Shown here: positions 26,287-34,641 of the stretch, piece after piece
How the letters are laid out: each line of letters begins with the position of its first letter
How positions within the stretch are numbered: position 1 is the stretch's first letter
Assembly (NCBI RefSeq): GCF_042695135.1
Contig: NZ_CP170547.1
Location: forward strand, 1,674,001 to 1,738,000
Length of the DNA: 64,000 nucleotides
Source of the DNA: Epilithonimonas sp042695135
GTDB lineage: Bacteria; Bacteroidota; Bacteroidia; Flavobacteriales; Weeksellaceae
Direction: 5' to 3'
Made by a program: the position numbers and the translations under genes
Notes under the pieces: generated by a model
Seen by the model: only the letters and a program-made list of their open reading frames with translations
Told to the model about the DNA's origin: nothing
The model's database searches: none

Positions 26287-27321
26287 TTGAAGGACATCAG
26301 AACACTTAATCTTGAGCAGATGAAAGACTATTTTGGTACGATTGGTGAAAAGCCTTTCCGAGCAAAACAGGTCTATGACTGGCTTTGGAGCAAGAATATG
26401 CATTCCTTTGATGAGATGACCAATCTTTCCAAAGACCTGAGAGAAAACCTTTCCCGTGACTTTTTCATCAATCCTATTTCAGTTGATCTTTTACAGAAAT
26501 CAACGGACGGAACTATCAAAAACGGTGTGAAACTTCACGACGGATTGATGGTAGAGTCTGTTTTGATTCCGACAGAAAGCCGCAGCACCGCCTGCGTTTC
26601 TTCGCAAGTTGGCTGCTCATTAAACTGTGAATTTTGCGCAACTGCAAAGCTGAAAAGAATGAGAAATCTGGAAGTTGCAGAAATTGTGGATCAGGTTGCA
26701 TTGATCGATCGTCAAAGCAAAGAATATTTCGACAGACCGTTGACAAACATTGTGTTTATGGGAATGGGCGAACCGATGATGAATTACAAAAACGTTGTCG
26801 AAGCCATTCATAAAATCACACAGCCGGAAGGTCTGGGAATGTCGCCAAGAAGAATTACCGTTTCAACCTCGGGGATTCCGAAGATGATAAAAATGCTGGC
26901 TGACGAGGAAATTAAAGTGAAACTTGCGCTTTCTCTCCATTCCGCAATTGAACATAAGCGAAACGACATTATGCCATTTTCTGAAAAATTTCCTTTGACT
27001 GATATTATGGATTCTCTGCAATATTGGTATCAGAAAACTGGTTCGCCTATCACTTTTGAGTATTGCGTCTGGAAAGGCATAAATGATGGCGACGAAGACA
27101 TCAAAGCTTTGATCAGATATTGCCGACAAGTTCCGAGTAAAGTCAATTTGATCCAGTACAATCCGATAGGTGAAGGGAAATTTGACCACAGAAGTATCGC
27201 TGCGGAAGAAAAATACGTCCGTGAACTGGAAAAAGCAGGAATCACCATTATGGTAAGAAAAAGCCGCGGTGGCGATATTGATGCAGCTTGCGGACAATTG
27301 GCGAATAAATCTGCTGAGTAA
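26287..27321 (+). CDS. rlmN: RlmN, dual-specificity 23S rRNA/tRNA adenine-C2 methyltransferase
   Basis: The product is 344 residues, close to the family norm, starting at a TTG codon (translated KDIRTLNLEQMKDYFGTIGE after the initiator). The radical-SAM motif CSLNCEFC has Cys110, Cys114 and Cys117 binding the [4Fe-4S] cluster. MGMGEPMMNY and the C-terminal AACGQL, with the second catalytic Cys near residue 336, are RlmN/Cfr landmarks. The enzyme methylates C2 of A2503 in 23S rRNA and A37 in some tRNAs, using two SAM molecules. The TTG is supported by the full-length N-terminus and the promoter at 26239-26269. No other ribosomal gene is adjacent. Confidence 0.95.
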   Translation: MKDIRTLNLEQMKDYFGTIGEKPFRAKQVYDWLWSKNMHSFDEMTNLSKDLRENLSRDFFINPISVDLLQKSTDGTIKNGVKLHDGLMVESVLIPTESRSTACVSSQVGCSLNCEFCATAKLKRMRNLEVAEIVDQVALIDRQSKEYFDRPLTNIVFMGMGEPMMNYKNVVEAIHKITQPEGLGMSPRRITVSTSGIPKMIKMLADEEIKVKLALSLHSAIEHKRNDIMPFSEKFPLTDIMDSLQYWYQKTGSPITFEYCVWKGINDGDEDIKALIRYCRQVPSKVNLIQYNPIGEGKFDHRSIAAEEKYVRELEKAGITIMVRKSRGGDIDAACGQLANKSAE

Positions 27322-27388
27322 TTTCTTTAACAATATTTTAATTTACTTAATTTTATCTTCCGAAAATCAATTCATATTTTTACGGAAT

Positions 27389-28267
27389 ATGAAAAAGATT
27401 TTCTACTTCTTATTTATCTTATTAAGTTTTCAACTTTCTGCGCAGAAAACTTACTCATTAAATCTCAAAAAATATAAGATTGCAATTCTGAGTGATTCCC
27501 TGAGAGAAAGTTCAGGCTTGACAAATCTTGACGGACGATTATTCTCCTTCAACGACAGCGGGAATACAAGCGAAATTTTCGAGATAAAACCAGTAAGTTC
27601 TTATATTGAAAAAACATTCCAAACAAAACTCAAAAACATAGATTGGGAGGCAATTACCAATGACAGTGGGAATTTCTACATCGGAGAATTTGGGAATAAT
27701 CTGGGAACCAGAAAAGATCTGAAAATTTACAAAATCCCTTTCTTGAATGATTCTTTGATTCTTGATTCTATCAAAACAATTCCTTTTCACTATCCTGAAC
27801 AAACCGATTTCACACCGAAGAATATAAACAATAACTTCGATGCGGAAGCAATGGTTTTTCTGGATGGCAATATTCATCTTTTCACCAAAGAATGGATTAC
27901 AAATACGGTTTCTCATTATTTGATTGATCCTAATTTGTCTGAAGATCAACCGGCTCAGAAGTTAGAATCTTTTGAAACTGGATTTGTAGTAACTGATGCT
28001 TCGTTTTTTGGAAATAAATTATATACTGTCGGTTACACCAAAAAAGCATCGGTCTATATGATGATTTTCGAGAAAGATGAAAACGGAAATCTTTTATTCA
28101 ACAAACCTGTGAAAAAGTTTTCTTTGGGAAAAGCTTACAATGTTGGACAAATCGAAGGAATTACTGCGACTGAAAAGGGAATCTATATTTCTGGTGAACG
28201 TTTCAATATAAAAATCAAAAAAGTGCCCCAAAGTCTCTATTTTATTCCTTTTAAAGATTTAGAATAA
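27389..28267 (+). CDS. Secreted beta-propeller-like protein of unknown function, paralogue of the 47884 lipoprotein
   Basis: The frame extends upstream into rlmN, but the ATG at 27389 gives a clean signal peptide (MKKIFYFLFILLSFQLSAQ) and a 292-residue product. Repeated beta-rich segments have the landmarks SGLTNLDG, SFNDSGN, YIGEFGNN, HYPEQTDFTPK, DAEAMVFLDG and EGITATEKGIYISGER. The same order of landmarks is found in the lipoprotein at 47884-48741 (IYIGDFGNN, YPEQTEFPPK, DVESFFI), so the two are paralogues. The repeats suggest a beta-propeller in the periplasm or at the cell surface. I know of no function. It follows rlmN by 67 bp and may be co-transcribed with it. Confidence 0.75.
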   Translation: MKKIFYFLFILLSFQLSAQKTYSLNLKKYKIAILSDSLRESSGLTNLDGRLFSFNDSGNTSEIFEIKPVSSYIEKTFQTKLKNIDWEAITNDSGNFYIGEFGNNLGTRKDLKIYKIPFLNDSLILDSIKTIPFHYPEQTDFTPKNINNNFDAEAMVFLDGNIHLFTKEWITNTVSHYLIDPNLSEDQPAQKLESFETGFVVTDASFFGNKLYTVGYTKKASVYMMIFEKDENGNLLFNKPVKKFSLGKAYNVGQIEGITATEKGIYISGERFNIKIKKVPQSLYFIPFKDLE

Positions 28268-28383
28268 TTATATTTGTAGAATAATAAATAGATTTTAGAA
28301 GTGAGATGTTAGAAATTAGATCCATACATTCTGCTAAAATATTTATTAATAATTTTTGGGTCGGTGGATAGACAAATCCTCAA

Positions 28384-28470
28384 CATAGCCCCGATGGTAG
28401 TGGAAATCCTTTTTTGTTGGCTTTGACTAAGCTATGACAACAAAAAAGATTGCAACGGACAGCGGGTTGG
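28384..28470. repeat. Interspersed repeat, family D, copy 1
   Basis: It begins catagccccgatggtagtgg and ends acggacagcggg, with an internal inverted pair aatccttttttgtt/aacaaaaaagatt. The same outer words and an analogous hairpin occur at 57462-57540. The element sits in an otherwise empty gap before the polyprenyl synthase gene. Confidence 0.7.
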
Positions 28471-28528
28471 AAAAGTGAATAGAGGCTGAAGCGTCTTGCT
28501 CCAAAAATATAATCTTTAAAAGTAAAAA

Positions 28529-29506
28529 GTGGCAAATACCGTAGAATTAATCAAGGCTCCGATCTCTGATGAAATGAAACTTTTCGAGCAAAAGTTTTAC
28601 GAATCGATGAAAAGTAATGTTGCTCTGCTGGATAAAGTCACGCGTTTCATTGTCACCACAAAAGGGAAGCAAATGCGCCCAATGTTTGTATTTCTATGCG
28701 CAAAATTGGTCGGAAATGTGAACGAAAAAACGTTCCGTGGTGCTAGTATGATTGAGTTGATTCACACCGCTACTCTGGTTCACGATGATGTTGTGGATGA
28801 GAGTTATAAACGCCGTAATTTCTTCTCTATCAATGCTCTTTGGAAAAATAAAATTGCAGTTTTGGTAGGTGATTATCTGCTTTCTAAATCTGTTTTGCTT
28901 TCTACGGATAATAAGGATTACGATTTGCTTTCCGTAATTGCAAGAACCATCCGTGAAATGTCGGAAGGCGAATTGCTGCAACTTGAAAAAGCGCGAAAAC
29001 TGGATATTACGGAAGATATCTACTACGAAATTATCCGTCAAAAGACAGCGACGTTAATTGCGGCTTGCTGTGAAGTTGGTGTTCTGTCCAATAATGTTGA
29101 CGAAGCGACAGCGAAAAAAATGCAGGAATTCGGGACTTATACAGGAATGGCATTTCAAATTAAAGATGACCTTTTCGATTATCAAACCAGCAATATCATT
29201 GGAAAACCAGTTGGAATTGATATTAAGGAACAAAAGATGACTTTGCCGCTGATTTACACTTTGAAGAATGCAAGTCCCGAGAATTACAAAAAATATTTCG
29301 CAACAATAAAGCGTTATAACAACGATTCCAAAAAAGTACGTGAGTTGATAGAATTTGTGAAATCTTCCGGCGGAATGGATTACGCAATCCAGACAATGAA
29401 AGATTATCAGCAAAAAGCACTCACAATTTTAGCTGAATTCCCTGACAACGAAGCGAAAGAATCTTTGAAACTGATGTTGGATTACGTGATTAGCAGAAAG
29501 CTTTAA
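28529..29506 (+). CDS. Trans-polyprenyl diphosphate synthase (IspB/HepT type)
   Basis: The product is 325 residues, starting at GTG 28529 (ANTVELIKAPISDEMKLFEQ after the initiator). It has the two Asp-rich motifs of E-type polyprenyl synthases, HDDVVDE (residues 85-91) and KDDLFDYQ (near 215), plus the KGKQMRPMFV segment that binds IPP. The bulky residues needed to fix chain length cannot be judged by eye, but size and sequence fit the long-chain synthases that supply the side chain of menaquinone. It is cytosolic. The stop overlaps the tail of the convergent HTH gene by 4 bp. Confidence 0.9.
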   Translation: MANTVELIKAPISDEMKLFEQKFYESMKSNVALLDKVTRFIVTTKGKQMRPMFVFLCAKLVGNVNEKTFRGASMIELIHTATLVHDDVVDESYKRRNFFSINALWKNKIAVLVGDYLLSKSVLLSTDNKDYDLLSVIARTIREMSEGELLQLEKARKLDITEDIYYEIIRQKTATLIAACCEVGVLSNNVDEATAKKMQEFGTYTGMAFQIKDDLFDYQTSNIIGKPVGIDIKEQKMTLPLIYTLKNASPENYKKYFATIKRYNNDSKKVRELIEFVKSSGGMDYAIQTMKDYQQKALTILAEFPDNEAKESLKLMLDYVISRKL

Positions 29507-29712
29507 TCTTCTTTTCTATATTCTAAAATATCTGCAGGCTGACAATCCAAAGCTTTGCAAATCGCTTCCAAAGTACTGAAACGAACGGCTTTTGCTTTTC
29601 CTGTTTTCAGAATAGAAAGGTTGGAAAGTGTCAAATCTACTTTTTCAGACAGTTCATTCAATGACATTTTTCGTTTGGCCATCATCACATCCAAGTTTAC
29701 TATTATTGGCAT
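29503..29712 (-). CDS. Small Xre-type HTH regulator (YozG-like)
   Basis: The product is 69 residues, almost entirely a helix-turn-helix domain: MSLNELSEKVDLTLSNLSIL, TLEAICKALDCQPADILEY. It resembles the YozG-type regulators that are regularly encoded next to DUF2975 membrane proteins, as here, where the DUF2975 gene ends 3 bp upstream. The pair is probably one operon, in which the membrane protein may modulate the regulator (inference from the conserved pairing). Its own target is not visible, and self-regulation is likely. It converges with the polyprenyl synthase gene. Confidence 0.85.
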   Translation of the reverse strand: MPIIVNLDVMMAKRKMSLNELSEKVDLTLSNLSILKTGKAKAVRFSTLEAICKALDCQPADILEYRKED

Positions 29713-29715
29713 AAG

Positions 29716-30252
29716 TTAAACTGTTAAATCGTTTTCTTCCTGCAATTCTACGCCTCTTTTGAAAATTTGAGCAATAATGTAGATGACGGCTCCCATCAAA
29801 ACAAATGCTTCACTGTCTGCCCAAAATTGGTTTAAATTATCTGAAATAAAACCGTGATGCTCCAAATTCTTAACAAACTGTCTCGCAATATAGCTCAACA
29901 ATCCAATTGAAAGCGTGTAATAACTAAGTTGTGAAATCTGTTTCGCTACAAAAGCACTGAAAGGTTTTTCCAAATTCATTTTGTGCATCAGGTTAATAAC
30001 AGTGTAAAATAGGACTGCTTTTAAAATTGAAATAATTAAAATAAAACTGTAGATACTGAAAAAACCGAATTCATTATCTCGATACATTTTAATTAAATCC
30101 AGCTTTTGATAAAGATTTTGAACCATCTCGGGATTATAAAGATGGAAAAAGAAATTGACGATTAAGCCTCCAGCCTCAATAGACAAGCCGACAAATATAA
30201 TCCAGGCTATAACATATAAGCCCCAAAAGACGAAGTTGTTTGTTTTTGACAT
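29716..30252 (-). CDS. DUF2975-family membrane protein
   Basis: The product is 178 residues with four hydrophobic segments: FWGLYVIAWIIFVGLSIEAG, IYSFILIISILKAVLFYTVI, LSYYTLSIGLLSYIA and AFVLMGAVIYIIAQIFKRG. The last, followed by GVELQEENDLTV, is the usual end of DUF2975 proteins, which are inner-membrane proteins of unknown function paired with a small Xre regulator. That partner lies 3 bp downstream. A sensor or partner role for the membrane protein is inferred from the pairing only. Confidence 0.82.
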   Translation of the reverse strand: MSKTNNFVFWGLYVIAWIIFVGLSIEAGGLIVNFFFHLYNPEMVQNLYQKLDLIKMYRDNEFGFFSIYSFILIISILKAVLFYTVINLMHKMNLEKPFSAFVAKQISQLSYYTLSIGLLSYIARQFVKNLEHHGFISDNLNQFWADSEAFVLMGAVIYIIAQIFKRGVELQEENDLTV

Positions 30253-30389
30253 AATTGATAATTCTAAATATTGTTCAAATGTAATAAATATTTATTGATA
30301 AACAATAAATATTAATCTTTTTTCATTAATTAAAATTTTATTCAGAGTTTTAAGTTTTAGAAAGTCTTTAAATTCCGTAATTTTGAAAT

Positions 30390-31670
30390 ATGAACAATTC
30401 TCCACTTGCTGAAATTCTACGTCCGAAAACTTTGGACGATGTTTTGGGACAGGAACATCTCACTGGAAAATCCGGAACCATCAAAAGAATGATGGAGAAT
30501 GACACAATCAATTCCTTAATTTTTTGGGGACCGCCAGGAACTGGAAAAACAACTTTAGCTGAAATCATCTCCGAAAGTTCAGGACGCAAATTCTACAAAT
30601 TATCTGCTGTTTCTGCAGGCGTAAAAGACGTTCGAGATATCATCGACGAAGCCAAAAAACAAAATCTATTTTCCGGAAAAAGTCCGATTTTGTTTATTGA
30701 TGAGATTCACAGATTCAACAAGTCTCAACAGGACTCGCTGCTTCACGCCGTCGAAAAAGGCTGGATAACTCTTATTGGTGCGACTACTGAAAATCCAAGT
30801 TTTGAAGTGGTTTCCGCTTTGCTTTCCAGAACTCAGGTTTATATTCTCAAAGCTTTGACTTTTGAAAAACTGGAAGAACTCGCTGACATTTCGGTTTTAA
30901 AATACAATGAACTCAACAATACCAAATTCTTCCTTGAGGAAAAAGAAGCCTTCATCCAATATTCCGGAGGCGATGCCAGAAAGTTGATCAATTCAATCGA
31001 ATTGGTTCTGAATCAATTCAAATCTGCCAAGAAAAACAAAATCTCCAACAAAGATGTCCTCTCTGTTTTGCAGGAAAATATGGCGTTGTATGACAAAAAT
31101 GGAGAACAGCATTATGACATCATCTCAGCCTTCATCAAATCGATGCGTGGTTCCGATCCAAACGGCGCCGTCTATTGGCTTGCCAGAATGTTGGTTGGTG
31201 GTGAAGATATCAAATTCATTGCCCGCAGAATGATGATTCTAGCAGCAGAAGATATTGGACTTGCTAATCCAAACGCTTTAGTTATGGCAAACAACTGTTT
31301 CCAAGCCATTAATGTCATAGGAAATCCCGAAGCTAGAATTATTCTAAGTGAAACTGCAGTTTACCTTGCCGTTTCCCCAAAAAGTAATTCCACTTACAAC
31401 GCCATCAATGAAGCAATGGCTTTTGTCAAGAAAACAGGAAATCTCCCAGTTCCACTTCACCTCAGAAATGCACCAACCAAATTGATGAAAAATCTGGATT
31501 ACGGCAAAGATTATCAGTACGCACATTCCTACGAAGGCAATTTTGTGGATCTTGAATTTTTACCGGACGAAATCAAAGGCACTAAATTTTATGATCCTGC
31601 CAACAACTCGACCGAGAAGAAAATCCGCGAACAGCTGAAGGATAAATGGAAAGACAAATATGATCTTTGA
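30390..31670 (+). CDS. rarA: Replication-associated recombination ATPase RarA (MgsA)
   Basis: The product is 426 residues, an AAA+ ATPase with Walker A GPPGTGKT (47-54), Walker B LFIDEIHRF (about 102-110), sensor GATTENPSFEV and arginine-finger region LLSRTQV. The C-terminal part, with GSDPNGAVYWLARML and AAEDIGLANPNAL, is the helical tetramerisation region typical of RarA/WRNIP1. It acts at stalled replication forks and in recombination on DNA ends with SSB. A possible -7 box (TAATTTTG) lies only a few bases before the ATG, so the leader would be very short. The next gene, a DedA protein, is 76 bp downstream with its own promoter. Confidence 0.95.
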   Translation: MNNSPLAEILRPKTLDDVLGQEHLTGKSGTIKRMMENDTINSLIFWGPPGTGKTTLAEIISESSGRKFYKLSAVSAGVKDVRDIIDEAKKQNLFSGKSPILFIDEIHRFNKSQQDSLLHAVEKGWITLIGATTENPSFEVVSALLSRTQVYILKALTFEKLEELADISVLKYNELNNTKFFLEEKEAFIQYSGGDARKLINSIELVLNQFKSAKKNKISNKDVLSVLQENMALYDKNGEQHYDIISAFIKSMRGSDPNGAVYWLARMLVGGEDIKFIARRMMILAAEDIGLANPNALVMANNCFQAINVIGNPEARIILSETAVYLAVSPKSNSTYNAINEAMAFVKKTGNLPVPLHLRNAPTKLMKNLDYGKDYQYAHSYEGNFVDLEFLPDEIKGTKFYDPANNSTEKKIREQLKDKWKDKYDL

Positions 31671-31722
31671 GTTAAATATTCCTAATTTTTACATTAAGCT
31701 GATTAATTCAAATTCCTTTTAA

Positions 31723-31730
31723 TATCTTTG
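31723..31730 (+). promoter_or_regulatory. -7 box upstream of the DedA-family gene
   Basis: TATCTTTG matches TAnnTTTG and lies 16 bp before the ATG at 31747. No clear -33 element is present. Confidence 0.4.
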
Positions 31731-31746
31731 CGAGAGACAGAAAACT

Positions 31747-32430
31747 ATGGAACATTTTGAAAGCTGGAAAGACCTACTCAACCCCGAATTTTACATCAAA
31801 ATGGGTGGTTTTTGGCTTATTTTATTTATCATTTTCGCAGAGACAGGACTTTTTGTAGGTTTCTTTTTGCCGGGCGACAGCTTACTCTTCATTTCAGGGA
31901 TTTATGCCGTAAAAATCATTGATACCACTTTCGGAACTACAGGTTCAGATTTTCTGGATACTTCCATATTAGCAACAGCTGTAGCAATTGCTGCAATTAT
32001 CGGAAACGAAGTTGGATATTGGTTTGGCTACAAAAGCGGACCTTTATTATATGAAAGAAAAGATACATTTCTTTTCAAGAAAAAATACCTTTTCAAAGCA
32101 CACGATTTCTTCGAAGACCACGGAACAGTGGCTGTAATTTTGGCGAGATTTTTACCAATCGTAAGGACATTTGCGCCAATCGTTGCGGGAATTGTGAAAA
32201 TGGACAAAAAGAAATTCTTCTACTACAATATCATTGGAGCATTTTCCTGGTCCTTTATCATGATTTTTGCCGGTCACTATTTGGACAAATTATTTATGGA
32301 TCAGTTCGGCATCGATTTGAAGAAAAAACTGGAAATTATCGTTCTGGTGATCGTTTTGGTAACAACTTTGCCTATCGTTATCAAGTTCTTTTTCACTAAA
32401 GATAAGGAAAGACCAGCGAAAATTGATTAA
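31747..32430 (+). CDS. DedA-family inner-membrane protein
   Basis: The product is 227 residues. The signature FAETGLFVGFFLPGDSLLF is the DedA/VTT N-terminal motif, and ARFLPIVRTFAPIVAGIVKM with its essential Arg pair is the second. Four to five transmembrane segments are visible, the last near residues 195-215. DedA proteins act as undecaprenyl-phosphate or phospholipid flippases and support membrane homeostasis; which substrate applies here cannot be read. A promoter-like box lies just upstream and a terminator 30 bp after the stop, so the gene is probably monocistronic. Confidence 0.92.
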   Translation: MEHFESWKDLLNPEFYIKMGGFWLILFIIFAETGLFVGFFLPGDSLLFISGIYAVKIIDTTFGTTGSDFLDTSILATAVAIAAIIGNEVGYWFGYKSGPLLYERKDTFLFKKKYLFKAHDFFEDHGTVAVILARFLPIVRTFAPIVAGIVKMDKKKFFYYNIIGAFSWSFIMIFAGHYLDKLFMDQFGIDLKKKLEIIVLVIVLVTTLPIVIKFFFTKDKERPAKID

Positions 32431-32459
32431 CTCAACATTGAAATATCAGCACAACATAC

Positions 32460-32482
32460 AAAACCGGAGTCAATTTCCGGTT
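32460..32482 (+). terminator. Terminator of the DedA gene
   Basis: The stem aaaccgga/tccggttt is followed by a T run. Confidence 0.85.
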
Positions 32483-32499
32483 TTTTGCTTTTTAAAATT

Positions 32500-32584
32500 G
32501 GGGCAGCTTTATCCACCTTCCACTTCCAATTTGTCATTCTGAAGCTCTCGAAGAGTCCGTTCAAGTCGGGTTGCGAGCAATTCT
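32500..32584. repeat. Interspersed repeat, family A, copy 2 (diverged)
   Basis: Left arm ggggcagctttatccacctt and right arm gttcaagtcgggttgcgagc match the arms at 6900 with several changes. The core is a short hairpin (gaagctctcgaagag). The next 120 bp hold no gene. Confidence 0.6.
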
Positions 32585-32725
32585 ACGCATAAAAACTTTT
32601 ATAAGCGAAAGCGGCTTTGTGAACCTTAAGATGTTTTCAATAATTTCAAAAAGTCTTTGTGACCTTTGTGTTAATTTTTCTCAATTATAATAAAAACCAA
32701 ACAATCATTTTTAATAATTTTAAGT

Positions 32726-33703
32726 ATGAAAGTATTTGTAAACAAAAGAATTCCAGAGAACGGAATTGAGATTTTGAAAGACGGAAATTTAGATATCATT
32801 TTCCCGGAAACAGAACATCCAATCCACGAAGAATGGCTGGAAAGCTGCAAACAAGCAGATATCATCCTTAGTGTTGGTGGCAAGAACAAATATGACAAAG
32901 AATTCTTCGACGCTTGCCCGAATGTAAAAGCAATCGCTTTGTTTTCAGTAGGTTTCGACCAGGTTGACATCACTGAAGCCACAAAAAGAAAAATTCCCGT
33001 TGGTAATACGCCTAACGTATTGAGCCGCGCTACTTCTGACGTCGCTTTTTTATTAATGCAAATGGTTTCCAGAAAAGCAAACTACAACACTGCAAAAGTA
33101 AAATCCGGAAACTGGAAAGATTTTGATGCGTTGGAAGAACTGGGGCAAGAATTATATGGAAAAACTTTGGGCGTTTTAGGTTTAGGCAGAATCGGTTTTG
33201 AAATGGCTGAAAAATGCAAAGCCGCTTTCGGAATGAAAATCATTTACCACAACAGAAGCCAAAACGAGCAAGCTGAAAAAGAACTAAATGCCAAATATGT
33301 TTCATTTGAAGAGTTAGTTCAACAATCAGATGTTATTAGTATTCACGCTAATTACACACCTAAACAGGCTGACCTCTTCAACAAAGATGTTTTTGAAAAA
33401 ATGAAAGAAAATTTGATTTTCATCAACACAGCGAGAGGTGGTTTTCAAAATGAGAAAGATTTGTTCGAAGCTTTGATTTCAGGAAAAATCTGGGGTGCAG
33501 GTTTAGACGTTACCAATCCTGAACCGATGCAGAAAGATAGTCCATTATTGGAACTTCCAAACGTTTGTGTTCTTCCTCATATTGGTTCAGCAACCTTGGA
33601 AGCCAGAAGCGGAATGGCAAGATTGGCTGCTGAAAACGTAGTTACATTTTCTAAAGGCGAAAAAATGCTGACTTGCGTAAATCCTGAAGTTTACGAAGAT
33701 TAA
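32726..33703 (+). CDS. D-2-hydroxyacid dehydrogenase (glyoxylate/hydroxypyruvate reductase type)
   Basis: The product is 325 residues with an NAD(P)-binding GxGxxG motif (LGLGRIGFEMAEKC), the catalytic Arg region NTARGG, and the Glu/His pair in NPEPMQKDSPL and VLPHIGSAT. This layout is that of the D-isomer 2-hydroxyacid dehydrogenases that reduce glyoxylate, hydroxypyruvate or other 2-keto acids. Substrate and cofactor preference cannot be fixed by eye; the residues after the Rossmann strand (YHNRSQ) suggest NADPH. It is cytosolic. A small acidic protein gene follows 78 bp downstream. Confidence 0.9.
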   Translation: MKVFVNKRIPENGIEILKDGNLDIIFPETEHPIHEEWLESCKQADIILSVGGKNKYDKEFFDACPNVKAIALFSVGFDQVDITEATKRKIPVGNTPNVLSRATSDVAFLLMQMVSRKANYNTAKVKSGNWKDFDALEELGQELYGKTLGVLGLGRIGFEMAEKCKAAFGMKIIYHNRSQNEQAEKELNAKYVSFEELVQQSDVISIHANYTPKQADLFNKDVFEKMKENLIFINTARGGFQNEKDLFEALISGKIWGAGLDVTNPEPMQKDSPLLELPNVCVLPHIGSATLEARSGMARLAAENVVTFSKGEKMLTCVNPEVYED

Positions 33704-33781
33704 ATTTCATCAAAATAAATCTTTCAAAAACAAAGCTTGGAATCATATTTGTCTATCTTCAATCAACCAAAAATAAATATT

Positions 33782-34072
33782 ATGACACCAGAAGATAACA
33801 TCGAAAAAAATTTAGAAGATTTGGATTACAATCCAGGTGAAGACATTTTCAACAGAGAAGAGCATATTCCAATTGACGGCGACGGAAACCCAATCAGAGA
33901 CGCTAGCCAGGTGAACGACGAAATGCCATTCGGATTAGACGTTCCGGGCGCGGAAGATGATGATAATTTTGACCAGATTACCAATCAGTTGCCAGACGAG
34001 GAAAATAATTATTACAGTCAAAGTGACAATGAAGATGACCACGAAGAAGAAAACGACGACATCGTGGAATAA
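33782..34072 (+). CDS. Small acidic protein of unknown function
   Basis: With the ATG at 33782 the product is 96 residues, very acidic throughout, with no hydrophobic core, signal peptide or membrane segment. Landmarks are DLDYNPGEDIFNREEHIPID, MPFGLDVPGAEDDD and a C-terminal Asp/Glu-rich tail. I recall similar short acidic proteins in flavobacteria without known function. It may be intrinsically disordered. It is followed by a bidirectional hairpin and the convergent thioesterase gene. Confidence 0.7.
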   Translation: MTPEDNIEKNLEDLDYNPGEDIFNREEHIPIDGDGNPIRDASQVNDEMPFGLDVPGAEDDDNFDQITNQLPDEENNYYSQSDNEDDHEEENDDIVE

Positions 34073-34077
34073 ATAAC

Positions 34078-34102
34078 AAAGCTTACCAAATCGGTAAGCT
34101 TT
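34078..34102. terminator. Bidirectional terminator
   Basis: The perfect stem aaagcttacc/ggtaagcttt has a 5-base loop and a T-rich tail. It lies between the acidic-protein gene (+) and the thioesterase gene (-). Confidence 0.8.
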
Positions 34103-34109
34103 TGTTTTT

Positions 34110-34505
34110 TTAGTTAAGGTCTCTAAATATTTTTGAAGGCTTTTTATTTTCGTCAATCGCAACCAAAGTAAAATCGCCTGAGACCGCCTTTTCGCGAGTG
34201 TCATTGTACATTTCTTCCACGAAAATTTCCACATTCACTTTCACGCTGGTGTTTCCGACATATTTTATTCGGCCAACGAGTTCAACAATCGTATCAGCCG
34301 GAATTGGTTTCTTGAAATCAATTCTGTCACAACTTACCGTTACGAAAGATTTTCTGGCAAATCTTGTAGCGGTCATAAAAGCCACTTCATCCATCATTTC
34401 CATTACTTTTCCGCCAAACATTGTATTGTGATGATTGGTTGTATTCGGGAAAACCACTTTGAAAACGCGCGTTTCCGATTGCTGGATTTTGTCTTCGTAA
34501 TTCAT
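34110..34505 (-). CDS. Acyl-CoA thioesterase (hotdog fold, YciA type)
   Basis: The product is 131 residues, a single hotdog domain. The landmarks NTMFGGKVMEMMDEVAFMTA and SVKVNVEIFVEEMYND match the YciA/ACOT acyl-CoA hydrolases, which release CoA from short- to long-chain acyl-CoAs. The Asp of MMDEVA lies in the active site. It is cytosolic and should work as a hexamer or trimer of dimers. A -7 box on this strand at 34553 points to a single-gene transcript. Confidence 0.88.
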   Translation of the reverse strand: MNYEDKIQQSETRVFKVVFPNTTNHHNTMFGGKVMEMMDEVAFMTATRFARKSFVTVSCDRIDFKKPIPADTIVELVGRIKYVGNTSVKVNVEIFVEEMYNDTREKAVSGDFTLVAIDENKKPSKIFRDLN

Positions 34506-34552
34506 TTCTTGATCGCTTTAAAGTTGTGTACTAGAATCGTTTTCTGAAGCTG

Positions 34553-34560
34553 CAAATATA
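34553..34560 (-). promoter_or_regulatory. -7 box of the thioesterase gene
   Basis: The minus strand reads TATATTTG, 48 bp before the ATG. Confidence 0.4.
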
Positions 34561-34641
34561 AGTGATATCAATTTATCAGAAACGGTTTGATGATATTTTC
34601 AAATTGAATATCTTTAAAACTTTGAAAATCGAAGCTTCACT

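Noticed and set aside
26863..27333. 156-codon minus-strand frame in rlmN
   Set aside because: Antisense to a gene with all RlmN motifs; no protein-like features.
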